Assembly: GCA_964036045.1 (NCBI GenBank)
Contig: OZ038391.1
Coordinates: forward strand, 46,038,711-46,102,710
Length of the DNA stretch: 64,000 nucleotides
Source: Eutreptiella sp. 'Long Island Sound 2002'
Lineage: Eukaryota; Euglenozoa; Euglenophyceae; Eutreptiales; Eutreptiaceae
Reading direction: 5' to 3'
The notes beneath the pieces were generated by a model. That model made no database searches. It saw only the letters and a program-made list of their open reading frames with translations, and had not been told where the DNA came from. The position numbers and the translations under genes were made by a program. This document shows, piece after piece, positions 40,692-52,600 of the stretch (the stretch's first letter is position 1; every line of letters starts with the position of its first letter).

Positions 40692-41069
40692 ATTCAGTTG
40701 CTTGGCCATGATGGCTAAGCCATATCCTGTGTCTCGCCCAAGCTACATGTCCCAAATTCCTAACCTACTCCATTGCATGTCAAAAGATGCACATGAGGTG
40801 CTTGGGACTGTTTCTGAGGCCAGACTTATGTTAGTTTTTCATATAAAAGTCATTTCTCTTGTTTGTTTGTGATTGAATCTTTGTACTTAATCTTGCATTG
40901 TCTATCTGCAGCCCTTCTGTGATACATTGGATTTCAAAACTATTCATTGATTCAATCCATATCCTGTTCATGCTCTACTTGCTGCTGCGGTCCTGTTTTC
41001 GAACTCCAAAACCTGCAGGATTTCATCAAAACCTTTGGGGCACTAATTCAGGATATTCTTTCCAAAGGT

Positions 41070-43570
41070 ATATACAAAGACCACATTATCTTGAGAAGTG
41101 GCCAGCATCAGCACTCACTGTTACCTGATTCTCTCTGACACATTGTGGAAGTATCCAAAAGCCATAACATTTTCATAACCACCATGAAACTCCCCTCATT
41201 TTGACTACGCATGTGTAAAACCTCCATTTTGACCCACAAGTGGGTTGTTTTGGATGTGTGAGTATGTGACAAGCCTATGGCCAGATCCTATCCATTCAAA
41301 AGATTTGGAACTTCAGTCATAGAAAATTGAGAAAAATTATTTGGAGTTTATCTTGATGTTTTCCTACCCTTTTTTCCGTTGCCAAATCCATCTGCAATAT
41401 TTGTATTCGTCCGAGTTGCACTATCTTGGAGGTCTAATTTTCAGCTTTGCCCGATGTGATTATTGCGCGACTGTCCTGCTCGGATGTATCCTTGCATACT
41501 CAAAATGAGTTGCGTTGGGGTACCCTGGAGCACGCCTCGTAGAAAGTGCAAACACAACAAACCCATACAGCTGTCCCATACTGTTTGTACTCCAGCCAGC
41601 TGTCTTATGTCTATTTATTTTAATCTTTCGTGCTGCACGAGGTCTGGTTATTGATCGTGGATTGGTGAATCTGCAGAAGGAACAGTTTAGATTTTGGAGA
41701 CTTGCAAAGGAAAGATCACGTGCACAAAGCAAGAAATCACGGGTCGCTTTCTTTTTGCCTTCGCATTCATGTAGCATCTTGACAAATTTACTACGAAGAG
41801 GGGTGACCACTATCATAATACCAATTTCAACTAGTGGTGTTGTAACAGATAAAAGATGCTACTTGATTACAACCAAACAATGTCGCAAGAACATTTTAAC
41901 TCACTTGATGACAACATTTCACTCCAATGTCGTATTGAGAAGGCGATTGTGATTAGTGAAAACGATGTTATAAGCACCATAATCTTTAAAAACAGCAATT
42001 ACCACTACAAATTTTTTTCACAGTAGCGAATAGATTGTTAAACAACCCCAAAAATGGGATCCAAAAAAATATGTGGACAAAATGCTTGCGACGTAGCATT
42101 GAAAAAGTGTTCAATAGTGGCAAAGCCATGTTGGCTACTGCACCGGTAGGTGGGAGATGGCCGCTTCGGAAAACCACCGCCTCTGCTCCTCAGAACCCAG
42201 CACTTGAAGAGCACTGACCGTGGCTCCTGAGGAGCACCGACCCTAGTAGTGCTCTTTAAGAGCACCGACCGCGCAAATGCTCCTGAGGGGCTCTATACGA
42301 TCTTAGAGATCGTAGAGTTAACCTTTTTCACCAGGGGCGGTTGTTTTGTGAATTCCTTTGCTGCTAAGGAGCTAGGGGCATTGTTCTTGAGGAGCAAGAA
42401 GCAAAGGCTAGCATTGCTCTGCAAGAGCTACCACTGAAGCAAAAGGTAAGAAAAATACTTACAGTTGAGTCATTATTACTAAATTTGTACGCTAGTTTCC
42501 GTTGAAGAATTCACGATCATTGATTGCGCGCATGTTTCCTATCGTGCAATTAAATCTTTTACAAACAATGTGAAGAAAAAAACAGCCTTTTCAAACTTCC
42601 ACGATGCTTTTGTGCGCATTTTTTTTTCAAGTTTAGAAACAAAAGAAGCCATGAAGCAAGCCAAAAAAGTTTGTCACATGTGCTGACAACGGGTACTAGT
42701 TTGGTTCTGTTGCCATTACTTGGTTTGAATTAGTTTTCAAAATAAACAATTGAGCTAATTGTTTCGAACATAAGCTTCAGCTACCGATAACCCATTGTTG
42801 TCATCAAATGATAAAAAGGGGTGCAAAACTTACTGAGGTGAACCTGATTTTGAGAAATGAGGCAAAAAACCGTCTTGCCCAATTTTTCAAAGTGAGATAT
42901 ATTTTTAAGACCTTGTGTCAGGTCACCAGCTACTAAGATGAAGAGAAAGTGTGTGTGAGTTTGCATCCTTAAACTTCAATTCAAACCGGAAACATTGCTA
43001 TTAAGTGGCTCATACAATCATAAATTCATAAACATCAACACGCACAAGTTTTGGACGCACATGCCTGTTGTTGTGCAAAAGGCTAATGTGGGGCAATGAT
43101 GCTTTCGAGAATATTACTTCTGGCAACATTCCATCTTCAGACATTGACACCAAAATGAAATAGTGTAGTGCCATGCACCGTTTGCTAGATGTTTGAATAC
43201 ATGCTAATTGATGGCAAAAAAAAAAACCATTGCCTGCATATATTGTTTACCCATCTACTCCTGCTTGCATGGCGCGGTTCGTGAAAAAACTTCACGCATT
43301 GGTTACTGAATAGCAAACCCCTGGGAAACCATTAATTTTGCGAACCGTCAATCAACACAAAGGCTACTACTTTTTTTTTGAAAAATAATCAACGAAAAGC
43401 GGTTTCTTTCCAAAAGCAATAGGTTGCAAACTGTGCACATTGGTTTGTGTATCGACTTGGTGCTTGTAATTTTGATGACATTGCTCAAATTTTTTATCAG
43501 TATGCGCAATGAGATCCAACACACATCTTGTCAAAATAAATTTGTGATTTTTTTTGCATTTTTGAAAACT
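41070..43570. other. A/T-rich interval without a supported gene
   Basis: About 2.5 kb with only short shadow ORFs. One small structured patch is described separately at 42193-42312. No other gene, RNA or repeat was recognised. Confidence 0.5.
42193..42312. repeat. AGAGCACYGACCG repeats and small hairpins
   Basis: AGAGCACTGACCG, GGAGCACCGACC and AGAGCACCGACCG recur within ~60 bp, interleaved with AGTGCTCTTTAAGAGCAC and CTCTATACGATCTTAGAGAT, which are inverted repeats. The block could fold into several stems. The function is unknown. Confidence 0.7.
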
Positions 43571-43579
43571 TACTCTCGG

Positions 43580-44420
43580 GAAAGGGGGGGGGGGGCTACA
43601 AGAAAGCTGAAATTCGTGCAGTCCGAAACAGGTTAGGCACTCCCAGAAAAGACCCAAAGAGCACACTGCCAGGGGGGGGGGGGGCAGTATATATGCAGCA
43701 ATGCAGGGCAGACAGTATAATGAAGGAGGAAGCAAACGGCTGCAATGGACAGTTTTCACCCCAAGATGACATTGGTAGAAGTGCCGGGGGGGGGGGGGTT
43801 GAGACATGGGAAAAGGGGCTTTTCCTATTTGGGGAACCTACCAATTGTAGAAAGCGGTGGAAAAAGGGCGGGGGGGGTTAGTACAAAACGGGTTTCTTGT
43901 GCAAAACAGGGTTTCTTTTTCAGACAAAACGGGGGTGTTTTTAGTGCACAAAAGGGGGGGGTTTCAGTACAAACCGGGGGGGGGGGGGGTTAGTACAAAA
44001 CGGGGTGTATTTTAGTACCCCCCCCCCCTTGCGCAAGCACCAGGAAAGTTAGAAAAATGAAGTCAGACCGGGTCCCGCTTGGCCAAGGCGGTGCTTGCGC
44101 GCGACACAGTACCAGCCAAGCCAGGAGTAACGACACTAGTCATGGCTGAAAATTACATCATAAGAAACAGCAGTGGGTTGCAGTAGCAAGCATAATATCG
44201 TTATGAGCAGAAGGACTCATGCAAAACATGACACAGCCCCTGTTTCCCTCTGCAATCGGCACCCAATCACGTTGTGTTGAGTTTCTGACCATAAAAACTG
44301 CGGTCAGAAAAATGACGGTCAGACCGGGTCCTGGTGCTTAACAAGGCGGTGCTTCCGCAGGGGGGGGGGGGGGGTACAAAGCAGGGAGTTTTTTTAGTAC
44401 AAAATTTTTTTTCGTATTCA
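43580..44420. repeat. Poly-G tracts with degenerate GTACAAAACGGGG repeats
   Basis: G runs of 8-13 occur near 43587, 43672, 43787, 43872, 43976 and 44359. Between 43879 and 44020 the motif (TTAGTACAAAACGGG) repeats about five times in degraded form, ending in a C run at 44021. A second direct repeat, TCAGACCGGGTCC with AAGGCGGTGCTT, lies near 44066 and 44321. Such G runs can form quadruplexes. Confidence 0.85.
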
Positions 44421-45932
44421 CCGCACCTCATGGGCGGTGTCGCAAAACATGTGTGTACCGTTCAGCACAAACCCCTCTCATTTGTATCATAGCTACCTGT
44501 AATAGAATTGAAAGAGCACATATGACTACCAGGCAAAGCACAAACTCCAGTATTCAGATAACAGTATGGTCAAATTGCAAAACCCTTCACCATAATGTGC
44601 AAAACGGGCAGAATTATGGTGTCAAGATCCACATATACCTACCACACACTCCAAAAGTCTCGACTCTTAGATGCATGACAGCCGTCTCACGGTGAAATTT
44701 GCAAATCTCCTCTGTATGCAACTGCACCAGAGGAGGGGTAGTACAAGTGGCAATGTGGCCAAAAATGCAGAAAATATGGGGCACAAAGTGCAGGTAACAC
44801 AGGAGAGGACAAAATGTGTAGAAAAGCGTGCAAAGAGCTGGCGTGGCCACCTGTACCTGGGTATTGTCAAGTGCAAAAAAAAAACATGTAAAGAGCGCAT
44901 AAACAAACAATTTATGGACTCAACCTCCAATTCACACCTGCCACCCCAGACTCAGGGAGGGGGTGTTGGGGCTCTGGCGTTGCACAGAGACCTGTATTGA
45001 CCTTTTTTTTCTTGGGGGCGGGGGGGGGGGGGACAACCTAATTGAGATGAGCTCAGCGAAGGTGTAGGTGGAATATCTGGTAAACTTACCCTGTTTAACA
45101 CAGCCACTTACCTTTCAGGCGGAGAGGGCAAGTGGAATTGTGGAATTGCCGGCCAGTGCTCAGCAATACAGCGATTGCTCGCATTGGTATGCAGGCATGT
45201 ATCCTCACGAAAAGATACAAACATCAGATATATACATTTGCATAAGATACAATTGTTTTGCAGCAACCAACGCCAGAGTTTCCACGGTGTACCACTGCCA
45301 ACGACACACAGAATCTGTACAATAGCCGCAACAGTGGCAATGCTCCAAAAATGCTGGTCTACCTCAGCAGGTCAGGAGTAGGGCTGGGGTGAATCGTGAC
45401 GCAAAAGAATTTTTCGGCTGGAAGGGGGAAGTCCAGGGGGAAAATTGTTGAGGGACTGAATGCCTGAAGCAAAGCATTGTACGATGCGCGGCAGGCGGCA
45501 TTTTCCCAAGTCAAAACAGAGCAAAAAAAATCACCTGAACATCCAACACGCGCATATACAGGCACACTTGTGTTGGGAACAAGAACCAACAGATTGCCAA
45601 TGCGGATACAAATGCAACGTGAGGCACTGTGGGTACAGGCACACAAACATATTCATTCACGAGCCATGTGAATGCATACAGAAATTCCCATTCAAGCAGG
45701 AGCATGCACATGCATACCTCCTAGCAAACACAACAGTCAAACCCACCACTTATACGCAAGGATAAAAGCAGTAACAGAAGACTCCTAAGGGAAAAACTGG
45801 TACACATTGGCATTAGATGTCTTTAGGAAACGAGATAGATGAAACCTGGTGCAATAAGGACACTTCGATGAAGATCGTCATTTCCCTAACCTCTTTTTCC
45901 TGGGTGACGGATGTCTTGGTTCCTTTATTGAT
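44421..45932. other. No supported gene; one long poly-G tract near 45017
   Basis: Only short frames of unlikely composition. A T run followed by GGGGGCGGGGGGGGGG lies near 45003-45033. Confidence 0.45.
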
Positions 45933-46261
45933 TCACTTCAAATGCAAAAGTGGGGCATAAGCGGAACCCAACCTGCACCTGGGCTGCCTTCCTGATTTCA
46001 CCCACTGCGAAGCAGCCCAACCGGTTGCAGAATCGCACTGTACCCCCACGTCTTTGTTGGAGGTCAAATACCAAAGAACAGCTCCACCCCATCCCAAGAA
46101 CAGCACCACCTGCACAATCCCACGCTTTATCCCTAACTGCGCGTCAGCAACCATGACGTTGGCAGACCAAACGTCCGCCGTTGACCTGGACCCCGGGTGC
46201 AGAGCAGGGGATGCCCCATTCCTGCCCCAAATCTTACACCTGAAAAAAACTCTGAAAGCAT
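45933..46261 (-). CDS. Candidate C-terminal exon of an unrecognised protein with one membrane segment
   Basis: On the minus strand a good acceptor (GTTTTTTTCAG) precedes an open frame of ~108 codons that ends in TGA at 45933. Four bases later comes AATAAA (plus 45924-45929). The frame contains ADAQLGIKRGIVQVV and a hydrophobic stretch LFLGWGGAVLWYL, then ordinary soluble sequence. I do not recognise the family and found no upstream exons. It is on the same strand as the NYC1-type gene. This could be chance. Confidence 0.3.
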
Positions 46262-46269
46262 TGGCTGCG

Positions 46270-49200
46270 GATACACCTTGGATGGCAGCCGTCGAATAGA
46301 TAACAGGTCGCAGTCTTGTAAAGGTACACACAGGCGAAAACAACCAACCTTCTTGAGATGTTGCGTAAATTGCAAAACATCTTACGAAACCTGAGGCCCC
46401 TTCGTGTACAGTATGTGTCCATCAGGGTCTTGGGCATCTGGGCAATGTGGGAAGACCGAATGCAGCCAGGAGGTCAGAATGATGAAGGGATAGCCATGAG
46501 GCAGAAGGAACCCCCGGGTCTGAAAGGGAGCGCATCGCACTTATGCAAACCAACAACTTGTGTCGGTGATAAACGCGTGGGCTCTTCGGGCAGATAGAGC
46601 TGGCGTACGCCGCTCTGAGAACCGGTTAGAAACGTCTGAGTGCCGCAGGGGAAGCGGGTCAGACTAAATGATGACGAATTGCAGCACTGAAACCGCACAG
46701 CAAACTGAGGGACGTGCTGGGTCTCGGGTCAAGGGGGCACGACCGTGCTGCCCCTCAAAGCAGAACGGCCAGGGCCCTCCTCGAACTGATTGCAATAAAG
46801 TGGGCGTGACCTGCATCGACTTGACACAGCACTCGTCTGGTGAACACGCAGTGCGTGCAACAGTTCTTCAAATGCGAAAATCTGCGGGAGGTCCATATCA
46901 ACGGGTGGTTCTCGCGTCCCACAGAGACGCTTCATCAGCGACAAGAGCCGTGCAAACAGGAAAAAGCCCTGGCAATGCCATGCCCACTCACGCCCTTCAT
47001 GGCACTGAAAACGCCACACGGGGGACATCTAAGCGCCGTCATGCCCTGTCGTGGCCCGGACATGGGCCCGTAATGAGAACCCCGGGTGGGGGAAGGGACA
47101 TGAGGTCTGAGAATGTGCTCAAATGATGACCCCCTCCCCATCCGGAATGAATGCTCTCATCCGGCGACAATCAATGGCCGATATACTGGCAACTAAGGGC
47201 TTCGTCACCGTTCAAGTTGCCGGCGTATTGCCGGATACCGGCACAACGTGCTGGGATTTCAAATGTAGCAGAATAATGGGCCTGTTGTCGGAACGGCCGT
47301 TGCTGCACAGCTCTAAGCTGATCCCAGGCGCATCGCCGGGAAAACAAGATATAATGGGCTTTCGACATCGACGTCTTCCGCAATCCGGCGTCACACATGT
47401 CCTTTACAAAACTGTCATGCGACTTTGACCATCCGTCAAAAGGTGGGCGCTGCCAGAGGCCAACTTGTCGCCTGGCAGACTTGTCACCCACGATACTGCG
47501 TCTCACTGCGTTGGTTCCCCGACACCCCAGTCGAACCCCTGCAATTGCCGCGGCCTGTCACTTAGTGCTCCCCCGTGCCCCCCTGGGCCGGTGTCGACCC
47601 ATGCCACGACCGGATTTGCAGCACAACAACTCAATGAATCACACATGATGCGGGGCTAAAATACATGGGAATTGCGACACAAACCTCTAGTACATCTGGG
47701 GCTCACCAGTGCACGGAGCAGTAACTTCTCTCGGTTCGCGCGAACGGTCGTCGGTTGACCATCAACTGCTGTCGGTTTCCCACCAACCGCCGCTGTTAAG
47801 CGCCAACGGCCCTCGCTGGCCCTCCTGAAATCCGAGGCTGTCCCTCCCGCAAAAAAAAGGGGGGGAGGGAGATGCCTGATTCTAGAAGGATAGCCCTACA
47901 AAAGGGACCGTGGGTCGGTCGACAGTTGCTGTGAGTTACGCGCAAAATATTGTCGGTGAACGGCGTAACGGTGAAATGCGGTCAGGCGGTCGGTGACATA
48001 CCCAAAACGCGATCTCAGAACACGTGCCCCTCGCTGCCCCCTCAGGGGTCTGCTGAGCATCATGAGGCATGAACCCGCATCCAGCCCGGTCTATCCGTAT
48101 CACTTCGGGGTGCTGCGACGCTCCCCGGCGATTCGCTCTCCCGCGGGGCCGCACCGACGGCCGACGGTAGAGATCCGTCTGCAGTTTGGCATCAAAGGAC
48201 CGTTGGTTGGCTGCCGGCGGTGGTGCCGTGACAAAAAGCAACACCCTAAGTCTCCAGAACTCGAGCCACAACTGTCGCTTGCCAAACGCAGTGGCGCGAC
48301 AATCTACGGTTGTGCCTGGGCTCGGCCACCGCCCCTCCCACATCGCCGCAACTGGGGACCACGTGGGGCACAGGAATGCAGTCCCCTGGGGGCAAAGATC
48401 TCAAGCAGAGCTCTGCAGCGCACGCACAACTACTGTACATCAACCCAACCGCCTACGATACGTCTAACACGATACGTCTTTACAAAGAAGCGGGAGGGAC
48501 GCCGCTGGAGACATCGAGGGAAGGCAAACAAAAAAAACCGGCGGTGCATTTCGACGCATGCACTACAGCCCTCCACTGCCGCATTGCCAGTGAGGGCATC
48601 ACAACTCAGAGGTGTTACGCTTGTATGCCATCACTTCTGCACGGAGCGCCTCTGACACCAGTTCCGTCTCGCTGCCCAAGCTCTGCCCGTCCATCCAGCC
48701 CCTCTGGACGGTCTGAAATCGATGGTGCACACGCGCGCACCTGAAACAGACCGGATTTCGGACCACCACCCCCACCACGGGTCCCCAGCTCTTCGACAGC
48801 CAAACAATTGAATGGGGCATTGGAGGACGACGTAATCCCTCCGGGTCGTGGGCTGTTGGGGCCGGTGGCAACGCTCGGGAAGTGGGGGTGCGCCAGGGGC
48901 AAGGGCCATGCGATGGGGGAGCGCCGCTTCCAGATGCAACACGATGCGACCTGTGCAATGCAACCGCTGGTGCACGTGTGACGTGCGCGTGAATCTGTCG
49001 CGAAGGGCTTGTGTCACTGCTGAACGGGACGGTTCCGGCGGTTGATGCTGAGCCCTCAAGGAAGCGCCGCCACGGCCGACACGCAACAGTACAGGCACAC
49101 TCCACGAAGCTCACTCGAAAAAGGAGAGCGTGAAGGGGGGGGCGCGCATCGAGTGTGCTGTCGTACGGCGGGGCGCGCGGGAACAAAACGCAGTGCAAAA

Positions 49201-49503
49201 GACGAGACTTGCAGAGCGGGTCAATCACAACACCCCCCCCCCTCCCCCGACTCGCCTGTCATACTCTGGGCTCAGTTCTTCCCCCTCAAAATGCGGGCCC
49301 CCATCTCATTTCACGGACGGCAGGGCAGCTTTCATAGCGGAACTGACGCAGTACCCGCGCAGACGTGCGTGGGCTGGTGCAGGGTGGCCCATGCATGAAC
49401 GTCTCCGTGCAGACCAGCCACTGGCGCCTCCTTAGCAGCAACGAAAGGAAGGGAGACAAAGAAGGGGGCCGGAACACGTAGCCCGGGGCCTGGCCGTAAG
49501 ACA
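46270..49503. other. No supported gene; presumed 3' flank of NYC1
   Basis: Several overlapping frames exist on both strands, but none shows domain-like sequence. A tract AAAAAAAAGGGGGGGAGGGAG lies near 47850. The 3' end of the NYC1 transcript must fall here; I could not choose a poly(A) site. Confidence 0.45.
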
Positions 49504-49695
49504 TCACATGTCTGTCTGCGCAAACGCCGCAGTGTTGAGGATCTTGCTGAGGGTGACGAAGAGGGACCCCATGGCCACTACATACGCCACTGTCAAATTG
49601 TTGAGGTCGATGGGCGTGTCTGGGAGCGGCTCCTTCATTCCTTCAACGCTCTCTATGAGTCGCTCATCCTCCGGTTTGTACATCCGATTGCCGTC
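49504..49695 (-). CDS. NYC1: NYC1 exon g (last) with C-terminal membrane helix and stop
   Basis: The acceptor is ACTGCCTTCAG. It encodes DGNRMYKPEDERLIESVEGM, then LTVAYVVAMGSLFVTLSKIL, and ends TDM followed by TGA (49504-49506). The hydrophobic helix near the C-terminus fits a thylakoid membrane anchor. Confidence 0.85.
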   Translation of the reverse strand, partial: DGNRMYKPEDERLIESVEGMKEPLPDTPIDLNNLTVAYVVAMGSLFVTLSKILNTAAFAQTDM

Positions 49696-52600
49696 CTGAA
49701 GGCAGTGGCAGGCAGCGACATGGCGCCGCACCCCAATTTAGTACCCGACAATGCCGCCAAGATCGCGCATGGCGCGCGCGTATACTGGTACACCCACGCC
49801 GTGCAAACCCGACGCGGCGGCACCTCGGGGCCCGGGCTAGACAGGAACCCGTCCACATGAGGCGACTTGAGTCGACCCCCTTCCATATGAGTCTCGGGAA
49901 AGCTTTGAGCCTGAAGGCTGCCACCCTCTGCCCGACAAGACCTTTGCTTCGCAACGTTGGGAAGAACTGAAAGAAAACTTCACTTCATCGGGGTTCTCAC
50001 TTCACGACTGTTTTCGGACCTCTAACCACCACCAACAGCGGCTCTCGTAGATTTTTGATTTGGGTTTTTTTCTCTTATATCACTCACGTCGTGTGCAACC
50101 CCAGACCCCCTTGGTGTTGGTTTGCTCTGCATACGCACGCGACACACGGGGATGCCAATAAGCCCCGCCCTTTTCTGGTTTTCGATTGGATGGGCCTGAT
50201 TGTGTCCTTCGGCCCTTCTCGATAGATCGCTTGAAAACTGCTACGGTCACGGTCCCCCGATGGGTCTGCCAGCCCCTCCGCCAGCCACAGATGTCGTTGC
50301 CAGTGGGGCAGGGGACTACCAGAAACCCAATGGCAAGGACGTCTCGCACTGTCCATCAGCACAGGGGCCGAACCAGCCAGCGCGTGCGACGTGAGGAGCG
50401 CACAACGCCAAGCAGAGACCGTGGTGTATGCACCGAGAGGGGGCTGTGTGGTATAGCCTGTGTGGCACATCCCGCACACGCCTTCGTTTGCAAAGGGCTG
50501 GCGCTGATACTACTGCGTGTCGAGTAAGGATGCCAGACGAGCCTCACGCGCCCCACGCAGCCTTTTCGTTTACCACCGTTTGCGTGGTCGCAAGCGTCTC
50601 CTTGTGACTCCTCGCGAGATGAAACCACTTCCACTGATACGGCCGCCCTGCTGGTCTATCAGCGGCGGGCCTTTCCATCTTCAGCTTCAGCGGACTCTGC
50701 ACCCTCGGGGCGCAGTCCGCCTGCAATCTGCCCTCCGAGTCTGCAATCGATACGGTGAACTCCAAACCCTCATATTCATTGCCTCCCACACTCTAGATCC
50801 AATAAAAGCACCCCACACTCTAGACCCCATGACAGTAGGACCACAAATATTGGTCATCTGTGTGTGGTGTAGCTAGGAGAAGGGTAACCCACAAAAGCAC
50901 AATGGAAGCCGATATGTCTACCCGATATTAATGCAAATGCTGTTTCACTAGTTCGCTCGAAGGGACGCAATTTTCGCACATCGTTGTCCGGGTCTCCTCC
51001 AGGGTGCCTTCAGTGTGCTGCCAGGGAGGCTATCTGCCGTCATTCAGTCGGGGGAGAAGAGGAGGAAAAGGCGAAGGCCCACACTACAACAGCATTTTCC
51101 TCTTCTTTTCGACACGCGCCCACTCCACGGGCCAACTCGAAATATTGTACGCAGCCCTCGATCCTCCACCTCCGGTCCCGACACGGCCAGATCTGTTGCA
51201 CAATGCAAAATGTAGAATGGGCATAGTGCCCACGGAAGTGCCCCGGTACACAGAGAGGGGTGGGTGGGGCGGCGAGCGAGCGAGGAACCCGTTGACTCGC
51301 ATTCCCAGAGGAGTTGCGCTGTATCGACGTGCCCTGAACACCACACGGCATAGTCCCATCCAGACCTTATCAAAGAATCGGTCCCAACGCTTCGCGAAAG
51401 TCAGCAGCCGCCCGATCACACGTACATTCGTCAAGTACCGGATGTATTGCCCAGACCCCTCCACAGATCGTATCCGGGGCACCAAATAACTGGATACATT
51501 CTGGAGACGTGAGACGACAAGTGCGCACCAGACTCACCATTCGGTGCTTCCACTCCACACAGATCTGAGCTGCAGAAGGTCTGCCATAGAAATGCTGGTG
51601 CTGCTGCAATGGCGGGCACTACGTGTGGTTAGGGCGATCAGCAGACGCCTGCAGGGCACCCACGGCCAGGCTGCGGGCCTTGTTTGCCCCTGATGGCCCT
51701 CCTACTCTCGCAATCTCCATGTCAAGATCCACATAGGTCCACCGCACCCAGCTGCTGTGCGCCTCCCTTCACTCGTCACCCCATCAAAGTACACCTGTGT
51801 GTCCCTGCAACACCCACTGCGCCCCCGGATCTACTGGCTGCCCAATCCATACCTTTGACCTGCTGCAAAGGGGTATTAGTGCACAGCGTGGGCACAGCGA
51901 CAACTTGTTGGGGCGCCCACCAGAAAGTCTGCCCAACTTAGACCTTCTAAGAAGGCCCACTCGCAAGATCCTTAGAGATACAAACAGAGATACCACCAGG
52001 AACACCACCATATTCCCAAACGTACACTTGACAGGCAACATTGCATGGTACTCTCCTTCCTTGTATTCTCCAACTACGCTGGGATTAATCCTCCTTCGTT
52101 TTTGAATCTGCTGCCCAATCTTCTCCAACTTTGAACTTCAGGTCCATCTCTACTGCATTGGCAGCTTGTGGGAGGGGCTACTACCCCAAAGACCTCCTCA
52201 CAGTTAGCGATCGTAGCATTCAGCCTAGCAGCTTGATCGTGTCCTTGAAGTCCTCTTTGGCATGCAAGCTGTTATGATATTGCACATGTCCGTGCGACAA
52301 TCATCATGAAGGTGGTTCAGGTGAATCACACACACATACATGAGCCAGCCCGGTATTGGGACCCGTAAAGCTGGGGTGGAACAAAAGTCACACACTAGGG
52401 GAGGCCGGGTTCTCGTTTGCGGGAGGGGGGGGGGGGGTCGATAGAGCCCTTCGGCCGGACCCCCCCCCAAAAAAAAGGTTCAACTGACGGGACCCCCAAA
52501 ATCCTACTGAGACTGACTCCCGGGCCCCGGAGGTGGCCCGGACCCAAAAGTCGGCAAAAAATGAAAATGGGATTTTCGGAATCAGCGCGCCGAGGGGGTT

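Larger units (their letters stand above)
37726..41068 (+). mobile_element. 1.2-kb tRNA-headed repeat, copy 2, split by a nested hAT insertion
   Basis: The left part, 37726-38547, matches copy 1 from its start to CTTTTTAACTG (copy 1 near 33735), including the tRNA-like boxes (B box near 37945). The right part, 40692-41068, resumes at AATTCAGTTGC and follows copy 1 to its end. The gap is exactly the 2136-bp hAT element plus one copy of its 8-bp target duplication. The hAT element is therefore younger than this repeat. Confidence 0.88.

Noticed and set aside
47993-49228. Several 150-220 residue ORFs between 46.6 and 49.4 kb
   Set aside because: Overlapping frames on both strands with Arg/Pro/Ser-rich composition, no motifs and no splice-consistent structure.
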